64,000 nucleotides of DNA from an uncultured Lachnospiraceae bacterium (GTDB lineage Bacteria > Bacillota > Clostridia > Lachnospirales > Lachnospiraceae). Within the stretch, counting starts at the first letter, position 1. Each line of letters starts with the position of its first letter. The DNA lies in the NCBI GenBank assembly GCA_946552115.1, contig CAMNRH010000008.1, positions 40,709 through 104,708 on the forward strand, written 5' to 3'. Positions 1-6,313 of this stretch are shown one piece after another. Below the pieces are notes generated by a model. It was not told where the DNA came from, did no database searches, and was given only the letters and a program-made list of their open reading frames with translations. Both the position numbers and the translations under genes were made by a program.

Positions 1-922
1 AACAGACAATCAGATTTTCTTCTTTGGAATTACCGGTATCTTCTGGAAGCTTTATGAGAAGTGAGCCGTTCATTTCTTCCGCTAATGCTTTGGCGATTGT
101 CAGCCCGAGTCCGGTACCGCCCCGACTGCGGGAGCGATCCTGCATATAAAAGCGCTCAAACAGATGAGAAATATCGCTGCGGGACAGCGCCTCTGTGTCA
201 TTGGTAAACAGAAGCGACAGTGTTTCTTTTTGTTCTTTCACTTCAATCTTAAGCCATGATTTCGCGTAACGGGCGGCATTTTGGAGTAAGTTGAAAAATA
301 TTCTGTCGAATGCCGCTTCCTCGCCGGCCACCCACAGAGGATAGTCCGGAAGCTCTGCCGTTATCTTCAATCCGGCCTGTTCTAAAAGTCTGGAATTCCC
401 GGCAAGTGTTTCGCGAAGCCGTCTGGAAACGTCGACGGGCGCAAGCGTTAATTCGTAATCACCGGCATTTAGACGTGAATAATCATAAAATTGCTCGATG
501 AGCTGTTTCAGGGTTTCTGCTTTTTGCTCTACGATACACAGAGTTTCTGAAAAGTCCGTATTATCGGAAAAAGGTCTTTCACCGGATTTTTTGAAAAGCT
601 TCAGGTAGCCTAGAATTACTGTCAAAGGAGTTCGTAAGTCATGGCTGATGTTTTCGATTTCCTTTTTGAACCTTTGTTCTCTTTTTTCATAGTTTTGCCG
701 TTCCTTTTGTATCTCCTCCAGGAGCGAATTGAAAGCGCACAGAAGTCCTCTTAAGTGCCTGTCAGGAAGAGGGAGATGCAGCATCTGGTTTTGTGTGAGA
801 TCCTGCCGTATGTCGTTCATATCACTGGTTATCCTGTCAATTGCACGGATAAGGGCAATATATTGAAACGTAAAATAACCGCCGATAAGGGCCGTGAAAG
901 CAAGTAAGCAGAAATACAGCAT
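1..922 (-). CDS. Sensor histidine kinase, C-terminus cut by window edge
   Basis: This is the last gene of a minus-strand cluster with a response regulator and an ABC exporter. It starts at an ATG at 922 with a GGAGG site just upstream. About 307 residues are visible. There is one N-terminal membrane helix (residues 2-24), then a linker, then an H-box with the sequence NISHDLRTPL and phosphoacceptor His94. The N-box (NLLQNAARYAK) and G-box (GGTGLGLTIA) of the ATPase domain follow, so only the extreme C-terminus is missing. There is almost no extracellular loop, as in intramembrane-sensing kinases that watch an adjacent ABC transporter. The partner regulator is presumably the gene at 2776-3459. 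Family and role are well supported; the signal is unknown. Confidence 0.93.
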   Translation of the reverse strand, partial: MLYFCLLAFTALIGGYFTFQYIALIRAIDRITSDMNDIRQDLTQNQMLHLPLPDRHLRGLLCAFNSLLEEIQKERQNYEKREQRFKKEIENISHDLRTPLTVILGYLKLFKKSGERPFSDNTDFSETLCIVEQKAETLKQLIEQFYDYSRLNAGDYELTLAPVDVSRRLRETLAGNSRLLEQAGLKITAELPDYPLWVAGEEAAFDRIFFNLLQNAARYAKSWLKIEVKEQKETLSLLFTNDTEALSRSDISHLFERFYMQDRSRSRGGTGLGLTIAKALAEEMNGSLLIKLPEDTGNSKEENLIVC

Positions 923-949
923 TTTTATTTCCTCCGCGAAATATAATTC

Positions 950-1714
950 TTATAAATCCTTTTTTCTTAATAAAAGTATACCGGACAGGGTAAAAAGCAC
1001 TGTTCCTGTGAATCCGGAAATCAGGCATTTCAGCATTCCTTCCAGGGTGTTCCACGCGGTGATACACTCCTGTGTATTCACATGCTGTCCGTTTACGATG
1101 GTGAAAAGATTGCAGGGAAACCACAGGGCTGCCGGTAAAAGAAACTGAAAATGCATTCCCAGCAGAAATATCATTTTAGGAATAAAAAACCATATTGCGC
1201 CCCACATAAGAATTCCGGAAATATTTTTTTCAAAGCATTCAAGACATAGAATTCCGGAAATCATGCAGGCGATGGCAATCAGGTAGACGGCGGCGACCTC
1301 GAACAATAAGTCGTTCAGATGAACAGGTCCGGATTTTTTAAGCAGCAGCCCGGCGCTGATAATCCATGCGGCAAGGGTTATTGTCATTACTGCGGTGGAG
1401 ACTGACGCGGCGACAATACATTTACCGGTAAAGATTTTTATCCGTGAAATACCGCAGGCAACGGCGTTTTTATAACTGCCGTTCCGCTTGTTTCCCTCAT
1501 ATAAAAAATAGGCGATTATGGCGCCTGCACAGGCAAAAATCATAGGATTTGCGACCAGGCAGGAATAGGAAAAGGATATGTTGGAATAACGGGTTTTTAT
1601 GAGGCCGACGCCGAGATTAAAAAGGACTGAAAGCGCAGTAAGCGTTCCGGTAATCAAATAGATTTCCGATGTGTGAAATATGCGGTAGAGTTCGCTTTTT
1701 ATATAATTTCTCAT
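950..1714 (-). CDS. ABC-2 type transporter permease
   Basis: A 254-residue hydrophobic protein with about six membrane helices, starting MRNYIKSELYRIFHTSEIY. This layout is typical of permeases in lantibiotic-immunity or bacitracin-type exporters. Its ATG overlaps the stop of the upstream ATPase gene by 4 bp (ATGA), so the two are translationally coupled and form one exporter. The kinase follows 27 bp downstream. Substrate cannot be read from sequence; a link to self-protection against a cell-envelope peptide is an inference from the two-component neighbours. Confidence 0.85.
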   Translation of the reverse strand: MRNYIKSELYRIFHTSEIYLITGTLTALSVLFNLGVGLIKTRYSNISFSYSCLVANPMIFACAGAIIAYFLYEGNKRNGSYKNAVACGISRIKIFTGKCIVAASVSTAVMTITLAAWIISAGLLLKKSGPVHLNDLLFEVAAVYLIAIACMISGILCLECFEKNISGILMWGAIWFFIPKMIFLLGMHFQFLLPAALWFPCNLFTIVNGQHVNTQECITAWNTLEGMLKCLISGFTGTVLFTLSGILLLRKKDL

Positions 1715-2634
1715 TTTGTTGTACCCCTTTCCTTTAGCTGTACGTAATAATCCTCTAAGGAGGAATGAATTGTCTGCATCGCCGTAATGTAAATTTTGTG
1801 TTCCGCAGCAAGTCTGCTGTAGCTTTCCGGATTTTGCTTCGGCATGTAAATACGGATTTTATTGTCCGGCAGAATTTTCCAGGACTCCGCAGGGAAAGCG
1901 GCTTCAAATACGGCCGCGTATCTTTCTATGTCCGAAAGTGTGATTTCGACGCAGTCGGAGCATTTATTCGTTAAATCATCTGCCGTTATTTCCTCAATGA
2001 GCTGTCCTTTACTTAAAAAACCATAGAAAGAGGCGGTTTGCTGAAGTTCGGACAGAATATGGCTTGACAACAGTATGGTAATATTCTGCTCTTCATTCAG
2101 ACGGTGCAGAAGACTCCTAAATTCCAGAATTCCGCTGGGGTCCAGTCCGTTAATCGGTTCGTCCAGTATTAAGAGCTGCGGGGCGCCGAGCAGAGCGACC
2201 GCGAGTCCCAGCCGCTGTCTCTGACCGAGGGAGAGGGTTTTGCATGCACAGTTTCGTTTTCCCGCGACACCGGTAAGGTCCATCATTTCCTCTACCTTTT
2301 TAGTATCCGGTACGCCCTTTTGGATGCTGTAATATTTTAAGGTTTTTTCTACCGTCATATTCGGGAAGAATTCAGGCTGTTCAATCATACAGCCGATATT
2401 TCTGCGGGTATTTTCAAGCTCTTTTTGCTTCTGTTTTCCGAAAATCCTTATCTCTCCGTCAGATGGAAAGATCTGACCGGCCATAAGCTTTAAAAGCGTG
2501 CTTTTGCCGGCGCCGTTATCGCCGATTAGTCCGTAAATACTCCCTTTTTTTACATGAAGATTCACATGGTTTAATGCGAGAAGAGAGCCGTACGTTTTCG
2601 TGAGATGTTTTGTTTCTATGACATATTCATTCAT
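1711..2634 (-). CDS. ABC transporter ATP-binding protein
   Basis: A 307-residue nucleotide-binding subunit. Walker A is GDNGAGKST (residues 38-46), the signature is LSLGQRQRLG and Walker B is LLILDEPINGLDPSG. The C-terminal 80 residues form the extension seen in CcmA/BcrA-like exporters. It starts at ATG 2634 and is coupled to the permease downstream. Between it and the response regulator gene lie 141 bp that contain a 22-bp-period direct repeat and a TATAAA -10 element, so this exporter-kinase unit probably has its own activator-dependent promoter. Confidence 0.93.
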   Translation of the reverse strand: MNEYVIETKHLTKTYGSLLALNHVNLHVKKGSIYGLIGDNGAGKSTLLKLMAGQIFPSDGEIRIFGKQKQKELENTRRNIGCMIEQPEFFPNMTVEKTLKYYSIQKGVPDTKKVEEMMDLTGVAGKRNCACKTLSLGQRQRLGLAVALLGAPQLLILDEPINGLDPSGILEFRSLLHRLNEEQNITILLSSHILSELQQTASFYGFLSKGQLIEEITADDLTNKCSDCVEITLSDIERYAAVFEAAFPAESWKILPDNKIRIYMPKQNPESYSRLAAEHKIYITAMQTIHSSLEDYYVQLKERGTTK

Positions 2635-2696
2635 CTGTCTGCCTCCAATCTGTATTTGACTCGTCAGCCGTACGTTTTCCTGACTGCCAAATAAAT

Positions 2697-2754
2697 TTTA
2701 TAGCTTCTGCGGTAAATAAGTCATAAAGATTTTTTAAAGAAGTTATAAAGATTT
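2697..2754 (-). promoter_or_regulatory. Direct-repeat operator and -10 for ABC/kinase genes
   Basis: Two 20-bp direct repeats lie at 2713-2732 and 2735-2754, identical at 18 of 20 positions and 22 bp apart (two helical turns). Reading the minus strand, a TATAAA -10 lies just downstream (2697-2702) without a good -35. Direct repeats at about 22 bp upstream of a -10 with a poor -35 are the usual layout for activation by an OmpR-family regulator. The obvious candidate is the response regulator encoded directly upstream. Inferred from layout only. Confidence 0.6.
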
Positions 2755-2775
2755 GGTTTCTTAGGGGAGCGGTCT

Positions 2776-3459
2776 TCAATCTAATTTGAAGCCGATTCCG
2801 TATACGGTTCGGATATATTCCTCTGAGGGTGTGATTTCTTTGATTTTCTTTCGGATATTGCTGACATGAACATTTACCGTATTATTTTCTCCATAATAGC
2901 CGCCGTGCCATACTGCTTCGTACAGAGATTCTCTTGAAAAGACCTTTTCCGGGTTCTCTATCAGGAGATAAAGAATGTCAAATTCATGGGCGGTCAGGGA
3001 AAGCTCCTTTCCGCCGAGAATGACTTTCCTCAAATCGGGGTAAAGAGTTATCTTTTTGTAAGTGAGGGTATCTTTTTTCGGGATACTGTTTCCGCTTCTT
3101 CGGAGACCCGCCTGTATCCGTGCAAGAACCTCCTCGGGTTCAAAGGGCTTGGTAATGTAGTCGTCAGCGCCGTTTTTTAAAAGAGATACCTTATCGCCCA
3201 GAGAGGTTTTTGCAGAAAGAATAATAACCGGTATATCCGCATGCCGTCCGCTCCGGATGGTAAGAAGCAGTTCTTCGCCCGAGATTCCCGGCAGCATAAG
3301 GTCAAGAAGAATGAGAGCGGGTGTTTCTCTTTCCAGCAGCAGTTTTGCCTCCGTTCCGGAAAACGCCTGTACAGTATCGTAGCCTGCGTGATGTAATATT
3401 TTAGCCAGCAGACGGCTGATGGCGGTATCGTCTTCGACAATTAGGATTTTATATTGCAT
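2776..3459 (-). CDS. OmpR-family response regulator
   Basis: A 227-residue regulator with an N-terminal receiver (acidic pair Asp10/Asp11, phosphoacceptor Asp53 in LLDLMLPG) and a C-terminal winged-helix DNA-binding domain (Trans_reg_C) ending VRTVYGIGFKLD. It is the first gene of the minus-strand cluster and has a clear sigma-A promoter upstream (3494-3522). It probably receives phosphate from the kinase at 1-922 and acts at the 22-bp-spaced repeats at 2713-2754, downstream of its own stop codon. Confidence 0.95.
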   Translation of the reverse strand: MQYKILIVEDDTAISRLLAKILHHAGYDTVQAFSGTEAKLLLERETPALILLDLMLPGISGEELLLTIRSGRHADIPVIILSAKTSLGDKVSLLKNGADDYITKPFEPEEVLARIQAGLRRSGNSIPKKDTLTYKKITLYPDLRKVILGGKELSLTAHEFDILYLLIENPEKVFSRESLYEAVWHGGYYGENNTVNVHVSNIRKKIKEITPSEEYIRTVYGIGFKLD

Positions 3460-3493
3460 ACAAGTGAGTCCTTTCTTTCAGGTATTATGTATG

Positions 3494-3522
3494 ATTATAT
3501 AGTGGGGACAGGGTTTATTCAA
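3494..3522 (-). promoter_or_regulatory. Sigma-A promoter of the response regulator
   Basis: On the minus strand this reads TTGAAT, 17 bp, TATAAT. The -35 hexamer lies inside the left arm of the 58-bp palindrome at 3513-3570, so folding or binding at that element could affect the promoter. Confidence 0.7.
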
Positions 3523-3570
3523 TTGGGGACGGAGTTTTTTTAAAAAAACTCCGTCCCCAATTGAATAAAC
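3513..3570. repeat. Perfect 58-bp palindrome, REP-like
   Basis: Two 29-bp arms (3513-3541 and 3542-3570) are exact reverse complements with no spacer. The core is TTGGGGACGGAG followed by T7/A7. A related core, GGGGACGGGG with T/A runs, occurs at 17728-17765. The element sits between divergent genes, so it is not simply a terminator. It resembles the repeated extragenic palindromes mobilised in many bacteria by IS200-like (RAYT) transposases. No such transposase is in this window. Confidence 0.8.
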
Positions 3571-3611
3571 AGTATAAAACAGTTGACAACAGTTATAGTC
3601 TGTTATATACT
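3571..3611 (+). promoter_or_regulatory. Promoter and inverted-repeat operator of GntR operon
   Basis: The promoter is TTGACA (3583-3588), 17 bp, TATACT (3606-3611). It is bracketed by a near-perfect 12-bp inverted repeat: AGTATAAAACAG at 3571-3582 and CTGTTATATACT at 3600-3611 (one mismatch). The right half covers the -10. This position fits repression by the GntR protein encoded 24 bp downstream, as in the autoregulated YtrA family. Confidence 0.75.
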
Positions 3612-3634
3612 GTTTGTAACGAAGGAGGGATAGG

Positions 3635-4006
3635 ATGAAACTGATTATTAACAATTCCTCAATGCAGCCTATCTATGACCAGATTGTTACGCAGATTAAG
3701 GGCTGTATCATACGCGGGAAATTAAAAGAAGAAGAGATGCTCCCGTCGGTTCGTACCTTAGCTAAGGATTTAAAGGTCAGTGCACTGACCGTAAAGAAAG
3801 CGTATGATGCTTTGGAGGAGGAGGGCTTCATTATTACAGTACATGGTAAGGGAAGCTTTGTAAAAGATTTCAATCAGAGTTTTCTGATTGAAGAAAAGAA
3901 AAAGGAAGTGGAAGCCGATTTGGAATTGGCCATCCGAAAGGGCAGAAGCTGCGGAATGAATGATAAGGAGATTACGGAATTATTCTATATTGTTTTGGAG
4001 GACTAG
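3635..4006 (+). CDS. GntR-family (YtrA-like) transcriptional regulator
   Basis: A 123-residue regulator with a GntR winged helix (residues 10-75, IYDQIVTQIKGCIIRGKL ... LPSVRTLAKDLKVSALTVKKAYDAL) and only a short helical tail. That architecture defines the YtrA subfamily, whose genes normally lead ABC exporter operons. It starts at ATG 3635 after GAAGGAGGGA. The ATPase gene begins 4 bp after its stop. It most likely represses its own operon through the inverted repeat over the promoter; the inducer is unknown. Confidence 0.93.
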   Translation: MKLIINNSSMQPIYDQIVTQIKGCIIRGKLKEEEMLPSVRTLAKDLKVSALTVKKAYDALEEEGFIITVHGKGSFVKDFNQSFLIEEKKKEVEADLELAIRKGRSCGMNDKEITELFYIVLED

Positions 4007-4010
4007 CAGG

Positions 4011-4856
4011 ATGTTGAAATTAGAAAATGTAAAAAAACAGTATCAGGGATTCGAGCTTGATTGTTCCCTTGAGGTGAAGAGCGGTTTTGTTACCGGACTT
4101 GTAGGAAAGAACGGCGCGGGAAAGAGTACGGCGTTTAAGGCGATACTCGGTCTGATTCATACAGACGGCGGAACGATTCAGGTGTTTGGAAAGAGACCGG
4201 AGGAGCTGGATATCAAGGACAAGGAGAAAATCGGTGTGGTTCTTGCCGATTCGGGTTTCAGCGGTTATCTGACGATAAAAGAGCTGCTCCCGGTGCTCGG
4301 CAGATTGTATTCCGGTTTCAGGAGGGAGGAGTTTCTTAGAAAATGTGAAGAATTTGAGCTTCCTTTGAATAAAAAAATGAAAGAGTTTTCTACCGGAATG
4401 AAACGGAAGCTTCAGGTTCTTGCAGCTGTTTCTCATGAGGCGCGGCTGCTGATTCTTGACGAACCGACTGCCGGGCTTGACGTCGTAGCGAGGGATGAGC
4501 TATTGGGGCTTTTGCGGGAATATATGGAGACCGAGGGGCGTTCAGTTCTTATCAGCTCCCATATATCCGGTGATTTGGAGGGCTTCTGTGATGATATTTA
4601 TATGATTGACGACGGAAAAATTGTTCTTCATGAGGAGACGGATGTGCTTTTAAGTGACTATGCTCTTCTGAAAATGACGGATGAGCAGTATCACGTACTG
4701 GATAAAAGTTATATTCTGCGTCACAAAAAGGAGGATTTCGGGTACAGCTGCCTGACCAGTCAGAAGCGGTTCTACCAGGAAAATTATCCAGAGCTTGTGA
4801 TTGAACGGGGAAATATAGATGAATTGATTATGATGATGATTCGAGGTGAAAAGTAA
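4011..4856 (+). CDS. ABC transporter ATP-binding protein of GntR operon
   Basis: A 281-residue ATPase starting MLKLENVKKQYQGF; the reading frame is open further upstream, but this ATG follows GGAGGACTAGC and fits the operon spacing. Walker A is GKNGAGKST (near residues 32-40), the signature region is FSTGMKRKLQ and Walker B is LLILDEPTAGLD. It overlaps the permease gene by 1 bp (TAATG). With the GntR gene upstream it forms a three-gene YtrA-type exporter operon. Cargo unknown. Confidence 0.93.
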   Translation: MLKLENVKKQYQGFELDCSLEVKSGFVTGLVGKNGAGKSTAFKAILGLIHTDGGTIQVFGKRPEELDIKDKEKIGVVLADSGFSGYLTIKELLPVLGRLYSGFRREEFLRKCEEFELPLNKKMKEFSTGMKRKLQVLAAVSHEARLLILDEPTAGLDVVARDELLGLLREYMETEGRSVLISSHISGDLEGFCDDIYMIDDGKIVLHEETDVLLSDYALLKMTDEQYHVLDKSYILRHKKEDFGYSCLTSQKRFYQENYPELVIERGNIDELIMMMIRGEK

Positions 4857-5512
4857 TGAAAGCAATGATGATTAAGGATTTTAATCTTTTGAAAGGACAG
4901 AAGCAGTTTTTTGGCGCGATAGTAATTATACTTATTTTGTTTACGGTTGTGCAGGATAATCTTTCCTTTTGTATTTCATATGTAACGATTATGTTTTCCA
5001 TTCTTACGATAACAACAATGAGTTATGATGATTATGAGAACGGCATGTGCTATTTGATGACGATGCCGATAAGGCGCAGGGATTATGTAGTGGAAAAATA
5101 TATATTCGGAATTGCGGCGAGTATATTTGGGTTTGCGGGTGCTTCTGTTTTTGCGGTGCTATCCAGCTATTTAAAAGGAGACGGTTTTCCGTGGGAGGAG
5201 TGGAAAGGAATTGCTGCGGCATGTATTTTTTTAATGATGGCAGTGCTGGCTGTTACGACGCCGATTCAGCTTAAATTCGGATCCGAGAAAAGCCGGATGG
5301 CAATTATGGGCGTATACGGCGTAGGCTGTCTATGCGTATATGGGGCCGTAAAGGCTGCCGAGGCCTGCAAAATTGATATAGACCGTATTATAGAAAGTGC
5401 ATTTGTAAATAATTTGACGACTACAATCTGGGGAATCACAATCGCAAGTATGATGCTCCTTGGTATTTCCTGTTTGATATCCGTGTATATTCTGGAGAAA
5501 AGGGAATTTTAA
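4856..5512 (+). CDS. ABC-2 permease of GntR operon
   Basis: A 218-residue membrane protein with about six helices, starting MKAMMIKDFNLLKGQKQFFG. Permeases of this type (short N-terminal amphipathic segment, then paired helices, ending VYILEKREF) pair with YtrA-like operon ATPases. Translation is coupled to the ATPase by a TAATG overlap. A strong bidirectional hairpin terminator begins right at its stop codon. Confidence 0.85.
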   Translation: MKAMMIKDFNLLKGQKQFFGAIVIILILFTVVQDNLSFCISYVTIMFSILTITTMSYDDYENGMCYLMTMPIRRRDYVVEKYIFGIAASIFGFAGASVFAVLSSYLKGDGFPWEEWKGIAAACIFLMMAVLAVTTPIQLKFGSEKSRMAIMGVYGVGCLCVYGAVKAAEACKIDIDRIIESAFVNNLTTTIWGITIASMMLLGISCLISVYILEKREF

Positions 5513-5563
5513 AAGCCACAGGGTGCAGAAATGTGCCGTACATTACTGCGCCCTGTGACTTTT
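5511..5563. terminator. Bidirectional terminator
   Basis: An 18-bp stem with two mismatches, 5511-5528 with 5546-5563 (AAAAGCCACAGGGTGCAG against CTGCGCCCTGTGACTTTT), ends in A/T runs on both sides. It separates the convergent permease and TetR genes. The right arm encodes the last codons of the TetR protein. Confidence 0.85.
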
Positions 5564-6142
5564 AATAATCAGCCGGACGGAGCGGTATAAAAAGGGTTTA
5601 TATTCTTCGAAAGGCAGAGGTTCCTCATAGAGGATGGAATTGTAAGCGGCAGAGCCCGCCAGCTCTACAATCGTAAAAAGCATAACGTCAATATCCTCAT
5701 ATTGGTATTCGTCGTCCGCTACCAGTTCCTGAAATCTTTCATAAATATCATTGTCATTTTTTTCTCCTGTAATTAAAGTGGAGCGGAGAGCGCCCATGAC
5801 AAGATTTTTTGAAATAAAGTTAAGCAGAGGCTTGTTTTCTACCAGCGCATTAATGACATGGTCGATAATAAAAATCAGCTGCTCTTCAAGCCCATGTGCT
5901 CCGGAGGTGTAGAGCGCGTTTCCGGCGTCATTAAAGAGCTCCTTTGTCTTTTGGATTACCAGCTTATTTTTAATATCGTATTTATCTTTAAAGTACAGAT
6001 AAAAGGTTCCTTTTGCAACGCCTGCGTTTTCTACAATATCGGAGATAGCAGTGGAATGGATTCCTTTTGTTATAAATAACTCATAAGCGGTATTGAAGAG
6101 CGCTTCTTTTTTCTTTTTTTTATTATCATCGATTTTTCCCAT
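5543..6142 (-). CDS. TetR/AcrR-family repressor of the MMPL operon
   Basis: A 199-residue protein with an N-terminal TetR helix-turn-helix (residues 13-55: ALFNTAYELFITKGIHSTAI ... GVAKGTFYLYF) and a helical ligand domain. I chose ATG 6142 because AGGAGA lies 9 bp upstream; a TTG three codons earlier is possible. The gene is divergent from the MMPL transporter, and the intergenic region carries three copies of TGAC-N5-GTCA, two of them in the promoter area. It is therefore likely the local repressor and autoregulator. The C-terminal codons lie inside the terminator stem. Confidence 0.92.
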   Translation of the reverse strand: MGKIDDNKKKKKEALFNTAYELFITKGIHSTAISDIVENAGVAKGTFYLYFKDKYDIKNKLVIQKTKELFNDAGNALYTSGAHGLEEQLIFIIDHVINALVENKPLLNFISKNLVMGALRSTLITGEKNDNDIYERFQELVADDEYQYEDIDVMLFTIVELAGSAAYNSILYEEPLPFEEYKPFLYRSVRLIIKSHRAQ

Positions 6143-6165
6143 AATTTGCAATCTCCTTTTCTTGC

Positions 6166-6194
6166 ATTATAACGATATTTTTTCCGTATTACAA
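6166..6194 (-). promoter_or_regulatory. Promoter of tetR-like gene
   Basis: On the minus strand: TTGTAA, 17 bp, TATAAT, placed 24 bp upstream of the ATG. The nearest TGAC-N5-GTCA site starts 18 bp upstream of the -35. Confidence 0.7.
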
Positions 6195-6211
6195 GTGAAA
6201 AAATAAAAAAA

Positions 6212-6290
6212 TGACCAAAAGTCAAAATTAGTATTGACTTTTGGTCATTTTTCTAGTATATTGCATATTGTAAGAAATGACTAATAGTCA
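6212..6290. promoter_or_regulatory. Three TGAC-N5-GTCA operators
   Basis: Sites are TGACCAAAAGTCA (6212-6224), TGACTTTTGGTCA (6235-6247) and TGACTAATAGTCA (6278-6290). The first two also form a larger perfect 19-bp inverted repeat with an 8-bp spacer. Site 2 overlaps the -35 of the MMPL promoter and site 3 lies just downstream of its predicted start point. Dyads of this form suit a TetR dimer, here presumably the divergent gene product. Confidence 0.8.
6234..6262 (+). promoter_or_regulatory. Promoter of MMPL operon
   Basis: TTGACT (6234-6239), 17 bp, TATATT (6257-6262). The -35 is embedded in operator site 2, consistent with direct repression. Confidence 0.75.
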
Positions 6291-6313
6291 TAAATGAAAG
6301 CGAGGCAAGGCAG

